From: Agapetus fuscipes
Taxonomy: Eukaryota; Arthropoda; Insecta; Trichoptera; Glossosomatidae
Length of the DNA: 64,000 bases
Assembly: GCA_951799405.1 (NCBI GenBank)
Contig: OX637338.1
Location: forward strand, 5,146,001 to 5,210,000
Reading direction: 5' to 3'
The translations under genes and the position numbers were made by a program. Shown here one piece after another: positions 1 to 9,629 of this stretch; position 1 is the first letter of the stretch; each line of letters starts with the position of its first letter. The notes below the pieces were generated by a model that saw only the letters and a program-made list of their open reading frames with translations, searched no databases and was not told where the DNA came from.

Positions 1-140
1 TGCCAATAAACCTCTTAGTTAAATTATCCAGATTTTCAGTAGTGACTTTGTGGAAGTTTATTTTTGTTTTATTTTTTATATTTAATTTTTTTACCCTTTT
101 ATTTAATGAAGATGCTATCTAGGTTTTATGTTAACGATTA

Positions 141-352
141 AAAAACTTGGTTCACTTTTGCTAATGTCACCTCAATTTCAGGGAAAGGCGGCAGGAGTTG
201 CATAATTTATGTTCATGTTGCGTTTGGTTTATTTTGCATAAACACACGCAGCATGTGTAAGCGTGAATTTACATATACCTGCTTGTGGGCACGCATTAAA
301 TCTGAGACTTAAATGCCACTTTGTTTTAGCAACTTAGATTAAAGATTACAGA
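141..352 (+). repeat. A-repeat copy, lacking its 5' end
   Basis: First of about 26 copies of a roughly 250-bp interspersed repeat. Landmarks of the family in order: TTCCTTGACTTATAGGTTGG at the 5' end, a block around GGTTCACTTTGCCAATGTCA, TTTCAGGGAAGGTCGGCA, GTTGCAGGGCTTATGTTCAT, a CAGCATGTGTAAGCG block, TGTGGGCATGCAT, and a 3' end GCAACTTAGATTATAGATTA that repeats its last 7-8 bases. The tandem 3' tail is what one expects of an element copied by a LINE. A weak A-box/B-box-like pair near the 5' end (TGGTATGAGG, GGTTCACTTTG) would fit a SINE, but no tRNA fold is clear. No coding capacity. This copy starts at the GGTTCAC block. Confidence 0.8.
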
Positions 353-765
353 TAACCACATTTTGTCTTCCTTTAAATCTTATCAGATTTTGCGATTGTA
401 ACTGTTCTTACAAATACAAAAATAGCATCTTTATTTATAGCATCCTTATTCCAAGAATAGACTCTTTTTAGATGAGAATAATAATTTATTTTGGTTTCTT
501 TATTATAAAAATACATACCTTTAAATGAATGCCGTTTCATTTTTAAAATCACTTAGGTCATGTTTTTATTTTATTTCCTTTTACAAATAAATGAACCAAA
601 AAAATATATATATAAATATTTAATGCAAAAATAAAACTCAAAGTTTTTTTTTCGCGAGAATTGATTTATTTCCTCGAGATCTTAAGATGTTATCACATCG
701 TTATCAAGAGAACAACTAACAGATCTCTAACACAAATGTAAATTAAAAGAGATCTTAAATTAAAT
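353..765. other. AT-rich unannotated stretch
   Basis: Only simple AT-rich sequence with a short (TA)n run near 606-620. No frame, TIR or SINE signature is visible. Confidence 0.4.
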
Positions 766-860
766 GGACTTACACGTGCCTGTTTGTGGGCATGCATTTG
801 ATATGAGTTTTGAATGTTAATATATCTTTGCAACTTGTGTAGATTACAGATTAAAGATTA
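766..860 (+). repeat. A-repeat, 3' half
   Basis: Begins inside the family at the ACACGTGCCTG block and runs to GATTACAGATTAAAGATTA, a good example of the heptamer-like 3' tail. Confidence 0.7.
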
Positions 861-1596
861 TCTTGATTTAGATATGTTCGTACTAACAAGTTGAAAAAAA
901 AAATGGCGGACAAAAACATACCTACTGTATAATAAAATAGTGGTTTGGATGTTTATTTGGCGGGACTTGCCACTAACATATTCAGTCTACATTGGCTCTG
1001 AAAACATTGACCAAATCAATGTATAATGTGCACACACGGGCCCCTATAATAATTTCAGCAAAAGCGGGAAATGTCATCAAACCCAGTCATAAAATTCCAT
1101 CAGGCTGGACTCTGGCATATTCGCACAGTTCCAGATTTACGAAAGTGCACCTTTTTTTATTTTTTTTATTTATTTATTTCATTAAACAGTTACCTATAGG
1201 AAAAGTTAAATAATAAGATTAACAATCAAAAAGACCAGTTATTGCAAAGATACATATATTAATTACAAATAAAAAAGTTTATACATAATATACAATATTT
1301 GATTTGAATATATAAGAGATGCTAAAATTCATTGCTTATATTGTTTAAGTGAACATAAACCGTTCTGAATTTGTGTTACATTTCACATATTTATTTTGCA
1401 AATGTATTCTTTAATTTAAGTTTTAATCAATACTTGGAAAATGTACTGGTCTTTTCAACTGTCCATATATAAGTAAATAAAATAAATGCGGGTTTGAGCA
1501 TACGTTACCAAAGCGATAATCATACACAAACATATTAATCAACATGAAATCTGGAGAGTCTCCCGATTCGTCAAAAATAATTTCAGGTTAGTTGGA
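861..1596. other. Unannotated AT-rich stretch
   Basis: Contains a pyrimidine-rich run near 1150-1185 and no recognisable repeat family. The 73-codon open frame here has no recognised motif and is judged to be chance. Confidence 0.35.
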
Positions 1597-1775
1597 TATA
1601 AACCGGTCCGCAGCTAGTGGCAACATTTCGGACTCGTGAATGGAGTTTGTGGTTTCGAATCCCAGCGGTGTTCATAAAACCTTTACCAAAGACCGGTCAC
1701 CAAAGGGTCATCCAGCCTTACAAGTGGGTCTAGCCTAAAAATTGGCGATTTGTAAAGACGACCAAGCTCAAAAAA
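1597..1775 (+). mobile_element. SINE-B unit, first half of a B-C heterodimer
   Basis: tRNA-like SINE: an A-box-like stretch (CAGCTAGTGG) is followed by a B-box-like GGTTTCGAATCCC, then the family body (ACCTTTACCAAAGACCGGTC, CATCCAGCCTTAC, TTGGCGATTTGTAAAGACGA, CCAAGCTC). The unit stops at CCAAGCTC, where other copies continue into a 3' tail, and a SINE-C head starts about 10 bases later. The same junction occurs on the minus strand at about 22645, so this is probably a dimeric element and not two chance insertions. Confidence 0.75.
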
Positions 1776-1779
1776 GTAC

Positions 1780-2014
1780 GGTCGATAGCTCAGTTGGTAG
1801 AATGCTTGCATTCCATGCCGAGAGCAAGGGTTCGATCCTTACCGAGAGTGTCAAAAATGATTTCCCCCGTTTCGGTGTATATTTTAAAAGTGGTTGGTGT
1901 GAGGCCGGCCCCTTTTCCCGTTAAAATAAATAGGCTCCGAATCGCAACATGCGACCACTTCGGAGATAACGTAGGCAAGAAGCTACATTATGTGTGTAAC
2001 TTAGTTGCGATATG
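1780..2014 (+). mobile_element. SINE-C unit, second half of the B-C heterodimer
   Basis: Starts with a near-perfect tRNA-type internal promoter: TAGCTCAGTTGGTAGAATG (A box) and GGTTCGATCC (B box), about 33 bases apart. The family body follows: GATTTCCC and TTTCGGTGT, GGCCGGCCCC, AAATAAATAGG, CACATGCGACC-like, CGGCAAGAAG, and a 3' end near TGTGTAACTTAGTTGC. Pol III transcription with LINE-mediated copying is the known mechanism for such elements. No protein is encoded, and the stop-free frames across it are incidental. Confidence 0.8.
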
Positions 2015-2247
2015 TCACCATTTCAGATGGATTAAAGCTGCAATGGAAGGGCATTTCCAAGTATCCTTGCGTACCCCTTTCTGATTCATCTGATCACGAC
2101 ACAGGTCCACTGATTGCTCTCAGCCCTCGCATGGAATACAACCAGGTACCTTGTTTACCTCATCGACGCATTAAAGCCAGTACCTTTCATTCAAACTCAA
2201 CCGTAACATTAACAACAAAAATATTTGAAAGCATAAACAGCGATCCA

Positions 2248-2330
2248 AGTGAGCGTTGAAATCTCCAAATATTTTGTCAAAACGGTGTGGTTGAGTTTCA
2301 ACTTTATACTTGGAGCACAGTTAATGAAAT
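2248..2330 (+). repeat. N-repeat (short hairpin-bearing repeat)
   Basis: One of about eight copies of an 80-150 bp repeat. The core is GAGCGTTTTAG, about 20 bases, then GTAAAACGCTGTGGTTGAGT, so that AGCGTTTT and AAAACGCT can pair as a stem. This copy is diverged (GAGCGTTGAA ... CAAAACGGTGTGGTTGAG). Class unknown. Confidence 0.5.
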
Positions 2331-3096
2331 ATTCATACGAATGCCAACGACTGAAAAAGACCAGCGCAGTCATACACGTCCCTGATAAATCATTTGACCA
2401 ATCGCATACATACACAATTATGCTATTTGAAAAGAGACGTTACCGATAATACCATTTTCTGTACTTTCATAGAACGTTTTCATTTAGCGCTTTTTCAATA
2501 ATTCCGTTTCCCTCGTATTCATAAAATGTTTTAATTTAAAAAATAGATCGGAGCATTTTTCGCTTACTAAAAAGTTATTTTAGTGTACACCAATAATGAA
2601 TAAAGTCTTTTATGTTTATTTAACGTAAAAAAGAACGCAAATTAAAGTTAAAATAAACATAAATAGGTATATTAATTCATGTTTTATACGAAACAGAAAA
2701 AAACAGTTTTATATTATTTTGATTTATTCATAAATTGTTACATTCAGTCACAATATAAACAAGGGTAAGTAAATATAACAAAATTAAATTTTCTGCTTTC
2801 AAAAAATTGTTTTTACAATCAAAATATGAAACAAATTATTCTTTTTCTTTTCAAAATAATTCTACAAATGGATCTCAGACATCAATTTTTCCAATATTAA
2901 GTTCATTTCGTTGACAGTAAATTCAAGTGCCCATATATTTCATTTTGTGAACAGCTATTTTACAAGGCAAAGAAACAGTTTCAATTAAATAAGACAGCAA
3001 TTTATTCCCTTCACCTTACATGCAACATATGTTGTATTATCATAGCATACGCTAGATATTGGATTATTGGGAAAGGGTAATAAACAACCCTTGGAT
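2331..3096. other. Unannotated AT-rich stretch
   Basis: Long homopolymer-rich AT sequence. Nothing is recognised on either strand. Confidence 0.35.
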
Positions 3097-3721
3097 AGCT
3101 CGTTCCCTCAGTTCTTGTTTACCGTAAAGACTAATTTTGTCAAATATGATCTTTTAATGTAGTTGTCTTAAGAATCTAATTCTACACAATCTGAGCTAAG
3201 AAAAATACGTATTGTGTTCAAATGTGCGAGCTATTCAACATTTTCACATAAGATTTTCTGTGTTTGAAATTTTATTTCAGTTCTCGAGTGCCGTATATCC
3301 ACTAAACGTTCGAGGCGCATGCGCGACTGCGTCATCTACAAATGTAAGCCAATCACAGACGCGCGTGGACATGACGTCACACCGACACATTGTTGGTTGT
3401 TATATGTATTTTGGCGCTTACGCCAAACAAGCACTTAAAGATTGTCCGGTCAAAGTCCGATCATTTTGCCGTATCTCCACTTTACGTAATTTTCGTTGCG
3501 CATCTTTGACGTATATCCATTTTAAAACGCTTTTTTTTTAGGACTAAACGTAAAATTATAATGATTAGTATGGATTATTATAATGTCTGACCTCCAGTAC
3601 TTTCGGTAAAATAGGTAATTGAATTACGATTTTGTCAATTACAATAACCAACACAAAAACATTGCTCCTGTAAAATTAGCTTAATGGACTATACGGCAAA
3701 CAAGAACTAAGGTAGCGAGCT
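3097..3721. mobile_element. T-element with terminal inverted repeats (long copy)
   Basis: The ends are inverted: the left end is AGCTCGTTCCCTCAGTTCTT followed by GTTTACCGTA, and the right end read on the minus strand is AGCTCGCTACCTTAGTTCTT followed by GTTTGCCGTA. Shared internal blocks are GTCAAATATGA and CTACACAATCTGAGC. This 625-bp copy holds about 240 bp of GC-richer sequence (3290-3530) that the 266-bp copy at 9630 lacks, so it is either a longer family member or carries an insert. No transposase frame is visible; the 109-codon open frame has no recognised domain. Probably a non-autonomous DNA transposon; the superfamily and target duplication could not be determined. Confidence 0.65.
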
Positions 3722-5030
3722 GTCGGCATTTAAACCTCCCCTGTGATAGATAGGCAGCGATATGGTAGCGACATAACTGGGTCGGTCTAACATGGACTTA
3801 ATCTACCCTCACAAGAAACTACTATTGGACATGTCTCACAGCCATGAAGTAGTCGCTGGACACACACGGTTTTATTACTTTCATGCAGATTAGAGAGAAC
3901 AAAGGATTCGAATTTGAATGAACAACAAATGGATAATTAAACCGTATAAAAAAGAACTGATCACAGAAAAAGTTTGGTTTTGCTTAAAAAATATTCGGTA
4001 TTGAGAAAAAGGCGAACCGGTTGTTCAAATGATTTATTTTATTCAAGCTGATTTCAGTTCTCCTGATCCATTGTGCTGAAACAGTCTGCTGTATGCTGAA
4101 CAGATACCAATGTTGGCAGTTTTAGGAGACATTTTTGTTCATAGAAGTTGTAGTTTATAAAAGTGCCCTAGTAGTTAGTGCCTCTAAATTATTATTAAAA
4201 TATAGTGCGTTTATGGGTGCAAGGACAAAGCTAAATTGATAACAAGTTCATGTGATTTCAATACCACCTTGTATCTATGAAAAAGTATATCATTTATTTA
4301 CTTCTTATTTGAAAACCGCAACTAAACCTACAAGTTCGATTTAAGATGGTTGTAAAAAGGCTCCGAAATTAGGGGAAATATCTTTGCTGAATAACATACT
4401 CATTATAGTCTTGACCAGAATTTGGCTTTTTTGCGTTTTCTCAAAAATATCTATCTTGATTGAACTGAAGTCCATATTATATACAAATTCAAAGTTACTT
4501 TTAAATTAGTTAACATTTGGAATATTTTACAAACCTTGATTAAATTGATGAATCTGATGAATTGGTGAGAATGAGTTCATCCTCTTTTGCATCACAATAA
4601 CTAAGCTGAGACCTCAACAAAACGTCTGGAGTAAAGTAAATTCTATATCCGAAGTGTTAATTAATTTTAAAGTTAATTTAGATTTGTAAATAGTGCTTGT
4701 ATTGTAAGTGCAAGTAACATATTATAAATCGCTAGAGTCGTTGTCAGTTTTTATTAACGAATTATTTAAAAAGTAAAATGTCGAAATGTTCCTCAGTCGA
4801 TGCCGTAATAAAGATATAACTGCATTTCAAAATATCATAAATCACACAATTAAAGACATCGACAAAAATCAGCTATAAATACTACTGCTTGCCCTCTAGT
4901 GACTGAACAACCGCTACTCATGAAGCGTATTCAAATATCCAAATACTTAAATTATAATTTCTCCATTATTTATTGCTTAAAACACGTTTTTGTTGGCTTC
5001 AACACTTTAACCACTGTGTGTATTTCGAAA
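3722..5030. other. Unannotated 1.3 kb
   Basis: Mostly AT-rich unique-looking DNA between the T-element and the foldback element. No motif, repeat family or coding signal was recognised. Confidence 0.35.
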
Positions 5031-5038
5031 CAGCCTGT

Positions 5039-5481
5039 GGTTCCACGATAGAACGACACAGTGACAAAACGACACTTAACAGAACGACACATGATAGGAC
5101 GACACATCACAGAACGACACGTGACAGGACGACCCATAACAGAACGTCACGATGACAGTAGGTACATCACAAGATAAAACATCACAGGAAAGTACATCAC
5201 AAAACTATTCATCACATGACAGCACATCACCTATCTGAAACAGGACATGTTAAAAACGGCACATGAAAAAACATTGTCATAATGATGTATTATCTGTGTT
5301 TTGTCGTAGTGATGTTTTGACGTGTGATTTAATGTCATTGTGATGTTCTATTATGTGTTGTTCTGTCCTGTGTTGTCCTGTCATGTGTCATTCTCTCACG
5401 TGTCGTTCTGTCATGTGTCGTTCTGTCATGTGTCGCTCTGTCATGTCCCGTTTTGTCACTGTGCCGTTCTATCCTGTCACC
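5039..5481. mobile_element. Foldback element FB1
   Basis: Long imperfect inverted repeat whose arms are themselves tandem 15-17 bp subrepeats. The left arm (5039 to about 5170) is built from ACGACACATGACAGA-like units and the right arm (about 5300-5481) is their complement, TCGTTCTGTCATGTG-like. The tips match each other: GGTTCCACGATAGAACG on the left and GGTGACAGGATAGAACG read inward from the right. The octamer CAGCCTGT flanks the structure on both sides (5031-5038 and 5482-5489), a likely target-site duplication. Subrepeated inverted arms plus an 8-9 bp duplication is the organisation known from Drosophila FB elements. The Cys/His-rich frame on the right arm is a by-product of the subrepeat. 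Confidence 0.75.
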
Positions 5482-5593
5482 CAGCCTGTCCAGCACGTAA
5501 ATTTGGAAGTATAACTCATTTCAGTGCCATAAGTATAAACCTGTACACAAAAATTTAAACGGAATGTCACTAAAAGATATATGAAAACTAAAA

Positions 5594-5705
5594 AAGCGCC
5601 TTCATTGAGCGTTTTAGTCCCCAACCATATTTGATACAACACTGTGGTTGAGTTGAAATGTGAAGTTGTATACGTACTCGGAGCATGATACGCCCACAGA
5701 ATGAG
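5594..5705 (+). repeat. N-repeat
   Basis: Well preserved: TTCATTGAGCGTTTTAG, then ACTGTGGTTGAG, and the distal block ACTCGGAGCATGATACGC. The right half of the hairpin stem is eroded to ACAACACTG. Confidence 0.55.
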
Positions 5706-5924
5706 TTAATAAATTATTTAACCAATTAACAGAAGCTCTCTGGCGGGCTAATGGATACATTTTCAACGAATTCAAAACTAGTTTTTTTTTTATAAAAACA
5801 TGGTTGCAATGTTTTATGCCATGGATAATTTATAGTACCTACGATAAATTTACTATTAATGAAGATTCATTATTCATAAGTCTAACGAGCCTAAAAGTGA
5901 CGCTTTTACAAAATTATAGGTGAT

Positions 5925-6045
5925 AACTTAAGTTAATTTTCACGCTGAAGAAGCCCATTTTAGACATGGGCGAAACGTCCTGAAGTTCCTGCTCACACAG
6001 AGCATGAAAACAGATCCCGTAAAACGTCTCTCCAGCAAATTAAGT
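5925..6045 (+). repeat. E-repeat with stem-loop motif
   Basis: Contains CTGAAGAAGCCCAT, a short loop, ATGGGCGAAACGTC, then a CTGAAGTTCCTGCTC block and CTCTCCAGC. GCCCAT and ATGGGC form a 6-bp perfect stem at 5952-5973. Three further copies (28545, 39097, 41835) retain the same order. Resembles the CTGANGA-stem-GAAA core found in hammerhead RNAs and retroelement ends, but with one extra base before the stem. Confidence 0.55.
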
Positions 6046-6140
6046 TATTTTTTAGAAAATTTAAATGACTTACTATCGTAAGTCAAAATTACATAATACG
6101 CTAATTTTAACAATTGTTTATAAACACTTAATTTTGATAG

Positions 6141-6412
6141 TCGGTCAATATCCTCAGTTGGTAGAGTGCTTCATTCCATGGAGAGAGCTCTGATTCGAAT
6201 CCCACCGAGGGTGTCAGAAATGATTTCCCGTTTCGGTGTTTATATCAAAACGCAAAATATAATACCGGAAAGGCAAGAAACGGGAGCTGGGAAACCCCCA
6301 CTTCAGCTGAAGGACGGCCCACTTACCTGTAAAAATAAATAGGTCCAACTCGCCTCATGCGAAACCTTTTGGGGATAACACGGCAAGAAGTTACACTACA
6401 TGTGTAGCTTCG
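6141..6412 (+). mobile_element. SINE-C copy
   Basis: Nearly complete: damaged A box (ATCCTCAGTTGGTAGAGTG), B box GATTCGAATCCC, the GATTTCCCGTTTCGGTGTTT block, AGCTGGGAAACCCCCACTTC and CACGGCAAGAAGTTACAC, ending near TGTGTAGCTTCGG. Confidence 0.8.
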
Positions 6413-6874
6413 GTCGGACTTACGTAATTGAGATTATGATTTGATAAGTGAAATAGTTGGTAAATAGTTGGAAGACGTGCCAGCGGAGAATGGATGGGTA
6501 GGTTTGTAAAACGTAGGCAATTCCCGTCCACCACAGCAATAGTTTTCTGGCTGTAAACTTTGCACATAAATAATGAAGTGGGTCATTCGTTTGAAGTTAA
6601 TCGACCTTAAATGAATTATGCGCGGATCGCAAATTAAATTTTAATATGAAAATATCCAGCATTTGCAGTCGTCAATTTTAATTTACTTTCTGCGGATTAA
6701 GGCCTTGCAATTCACAAAAAACATGATTTCATTCTTGTGATAAAGCCTGAGTATTTAACATTGTACAAATACTCAAGCATTGAGTAAACATAAAACTGAA
6801 GGGAAAATTCAACAGCGCCTTTTAGCAAACTTGCAGTTTTCATACTTTTTTCCCTGTTTTCTAATCACCAATTC
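6413..6874. other. Unannotated stretch
   Basis: AT-rich, no repeat family recognised. Confidence 0.35.
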
Positions 6875-7249
6875 GTTGACTTATAGGTTGGTATGAAACT
6901 GACCACCCATACTGTAAAAAATGGTTCACTTTGCCAATATCACCGCTGTTCAGGGAGATCAGCTAAACGGCAAAAGTTGCAGGGTTTAAGTTCATTTGAG
7001 GTTTGGATTTTAATTTGTAAGTACACCGCCACCCCAATTTCAAGGAAAGGCGGCAGGAAATGCTTAGTTTACATATTATGTTCATGTGATATTTGGTCAT
7101 TTTGTATGTACACATGCAGCATGTATGTAAACATTCAGCATGTGTTAGCGCAAACTAGTCTGTGGCTATGCATTTGATATGTGTTTTGAATGTAAATATC
7201 TTCTCTCTGTTAATATCTAATCTCTTTGCAACTTAGATTATAGATTATT
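6875..7249 (+). repeat. A-repeat, chimeric or internally duplicated
   Basis: The 5' part (6875-7025) is colinear with the family. At about 7030 the sequence restarts in the middle of the family (CCCCAATTTCAAGGAAAGGC) and then runs to the 3' tail GCAACTTAGATTATAGATTA. It is therefore two overlapping partial copies, by template switch or nested insertion. Its tail abuts the 5' truncation point of the RT frame at 7254. Confidence 0.75.
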
Positions 7250-7253
7250 GTAG

Positions 7254-8312
7254 ACCAACTTTATGGGATACGCGCCATCTATGAAAATAGTTTGGCGTGT
7301 GTAAGAATGGATGGTAAATGTAGCGAATGGTTTGATGTTTACAAGGGAGTACGACAGGGGTGTGTACTGTGTAATGAGTCCGTGGTTATATTTAACATAA
7401 TCATGGACAATTGTATGAAAGAAGCAGAAATTTCTCATTATGGTGTGAAAGTGGGTGAGACGAAAGTTGGAGTTCTTCTCTATGCTGACGATGCCGTAGT
7501 GTTGGCTGATACAGAGGAGGAGCTCCAGATGATACTCACCAAAATTTTTAGTAAGAACGGTTTAAAAGTGAATGCCAGTAAGACGAAAGTATTAGTGTTT
7601 GACAGGACTGAGGAATGCGAGGAAATTGAGATAAGACTGAATGAAACAAGAGTGGAGGTCGTGAAAGAATTTGATTATCTGGGAAGCAAGTTTGAGTCGA
7701 ATGGGAAATTGACGAAAGAATTGGAAAAGCGCGCTAGTAGAGGAAGAAGTGTAATGGGAACGATTGGAAGAATTGCAAGAAATAGAAAATTTACGAAGAA
7801 TATGAGACTGGCGGTCCACAATGGCATATTGGTTCCGACATTGATGTATGGAAGTGAGGCGTGGACAGTTAATGAATGTGAACTGAGTAAAGTATGTACG
7901 GTTGAAATGGCTTACCTGAGAGCAATGGCTGGAAAGACACTGAATGATAGAGTACGTAATGATTGGGTGATGAACGAGTGTGGTATAAAAGAGAATATGA
8001 GAATGAGAGTACAAAAAAGTACGATGAGATGGTTCGGACATCTCGAAAGAATGGATGATGAACGACTAACGAAGAAAGTGTACAAAGGAAATGTCAGAGG
8101 AAGGCGCGGAAGGGGAAGGCCGAGGAAAGAATGGTTAGACCAAATAGGTGAGATTGCGAAAGAATGGAACCTGCAGAGTGAGAATAAGAGAAGAGTATGC
8201 ATGAAAAAGGTGAATATTGAGGAAATGAAAGTGGTTTGTAAGGACAGAAAAAAGTGGAGGCGCATCTGCGGAGGTACCGGCCACCCCTAGTGGAACGGCG
8301 GCAGGATACAGT
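7254..8312 (+). mobile_element. RTE-like non-LTR retrotransposon, 5'-truncated reverse transcriptase
   Basis: An open frame of about 345 codons runs from 7254 to the stop at 8288-8290; no true start exists, because the element is truncated inside the RT domain. Motifs in order, counting from 7292: GVRQGCVL at about residues 19-26, the catalytic YADD at 64-67 (YADDAVVLADTEEEL), GLKVNASKTKVLVF near 90-103, LMYGSEAWT in the thumb/connector, then the C-terminal block MRWFGHLERMDDERLTKKVY and RGRRGRGRPRKEW. This C-terminus is typical of RTE-clade elements often annotated as endonuclease-reverse transcriptase. The N-terminal APE endonuclease and the first RT motifs are missing, and the usual SPWLFN-type motif after GVRQGC is altered to CNESVVIFN. 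The 3' end is a short microsatellite, TACAGTACAGTACAGTAC. CAACTTTA recurs at 7256-7263 and just after the 3' end (about 8323), a possible 8-bp target duplication. No stop interrupts the frame, so insertion may be fairly recent. Confidence 0.85.
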
Positions 8313-8529
8313 ACAGTACAGTACAACTTTAAAAAAAATCACGAAAACAAAACCATTTTAGTTTTACCCACAAAAAATATCGGCGAGTTTTTTTTCGATT
8401 TGAATTCAATTCGATTTGTCAATGAATTTAAATTGTCAAGGTTTTTCGAATTTTTAATATGTTTCAATTTTTTAAGACATTTCGAATACTCTAAAATTGT
8501 TTTTGAATCCGGACAACCTGAATGTAATT
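8313..8529. other. AT-rich spacer after the RT fragment
   Basis: Poly-A-like AAAAAAAA then AT-rich DNA. Nothing recognised. Confidence 0.3.
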
Positions 8530-8703
8530 ATTATTCTCGTCTCCAGCACGGGTATCCAGCGATGCCCTTGAGTTCCGCGAGACCTGTTTCTTGCACCTGT
8601 CCGCAGGTCACCCCATCCTTGCAGGTGTACCTTCTCCCAAGGATCGCATCAGCTGAGGCTGCTTGGCTGTATTTATGTATGGAGAGATCGCGGGCGGCAA
8701 TTC
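8530..8703. other. GC-richer unknown segment cut by FB2
   Basis: Markedly more GC-rich than its surroundings and stop-free on the minus strand for about 57 codons (includes GRRYTCKDGVTCGQVQETG). It ends exactly where the foldback element begins. I do not recognise the sequence. It could be a decayed transposon coding fragment. Confidence 0.3.
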
Positions 8704-9351
8704 GGTGACAGTATAGAACGGCACAGTGACAAAACGACACATAACATAACGACACATGACAGTACTTACAACACATGACAGTACATCGCATGAAAAACAA
8801 ACTATGACAGATCACTTTGACAAAATAACACAGAAAATAAATGACGATGATAAAACAACACAAGGAAAACACATCATATATCTAAAACAGGTCACACATA
8901 CCACAAACGACACATGAAAAAACATCACAAACAACACTAACATTTATTTTACTTCCTCATGCCATATATGACTCATTCGAGTACAACGCGGTGAGTAATT
9001 GCTCTGTATGTGCAGCTTAGTTTTTTTTATTTATCTCATAATGATAATTTGGGGCGTTTTATCAAACAATATATGCATGAGGTCCATTTTTTCATGTTTC
9101 TCATATACCACTTTTTTGTCATGTCGTTTATGGTGTTTCCTGTTTTGCCATGTTTTGTCATGTGATGTTTTTTCATGCGCCGCTTATGGTACGTTATGTT
9201 TAAGGTATATGATGCACTTTCCCGTGTTGTTTTGTCATAGTGATGTTTTGACATGTATTGTCCTGTAATTATGATGTTTTGTAATGTGTTGTTCTGTCAC
9301 GTGTCGTTCTTTCATGTGTCATTGTGTCATGTGTCGTTCTAACATGGAACC
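8704..9351. mobile_element. Foldback element FB2
   Basis: Same family as FB1: it starts GGTGACAGTATAGAACGGCA and ends, read inward on the minus strand, GGTTCCATGTTAGAACGACA. Left arm about 8704-8950 (ACGACACATGACA-like units), right arm about 9085-9351 (TGTCATGTGTCGTTC-like units), spacer AT-rich. The flanks CGGCAATTC (8695-8703) and CCGCAATAC (9352-9360) match at 7 of 9 positions, a plausible decayed 9-bp target duplication. Subrepeats are more diverged than in FB1. Confidence 0.7.
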
Positions 9352-9629
9352 CCGCAATACAACGTTGGCACTCGTCCGTGTGATGCAGAAATTAAAATCA
9401 AATTATGTAGGCGGGATTGATGACGGGGAAAGTGGAATGTAATTGGTATGAATGATAAATATGATCAGGAAGAATATAGTTGCAGGTTGAGGAACGATTT
9501 GATTGGAGGATAATGTGGTGAAATGGTGAGTGTGAAAATGAAAATATTAATGAATAAAATGAGATTTTTTTCATAATTAGTGTGAAGACTGAATGAAGAA
9601 AGAATTAAATTATCATTCGATACACAATA
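9352..9629. other. Unannotated spacer
   Basis: AG-rich sequence with a GAATGAAGAAAGAATT-like tract. Nothing recognised. Confidence 0.3.

Noticed and set aside
1780..1860. Functional tRNA gene at SINE-C heads (also 6141, 30768, 38036)
   Set aside because: A and B boxes are good, but acceptor and anticodon arms do not pair, and a SINE body always follows.
3212..3541. 109-codon frame as a T-element transposase
   Set aside because: Too short and without catalytic motif or similarity; the family is otherwise non-coding.
5340..5558. Cys/His-rich HVSFCHVSFCHV frame as a zinc-binding peptide
   Set aside because: A translation of the FB1 subrepeat TGTCATGTGTCGTTC; no start context or conservation.
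5945..5976. Firm call of an active hammerhead ribozyme
   Set aside because: One extra nucleotide between the CTGANGA box and stem II, and stem I pairs poorly in most copies.
7592..8041. 149-codon minus-strand frame
   Set aside because: Antisense shadow of the RT frame; Ser/His-rich translation is an artefact of the opposite strand.
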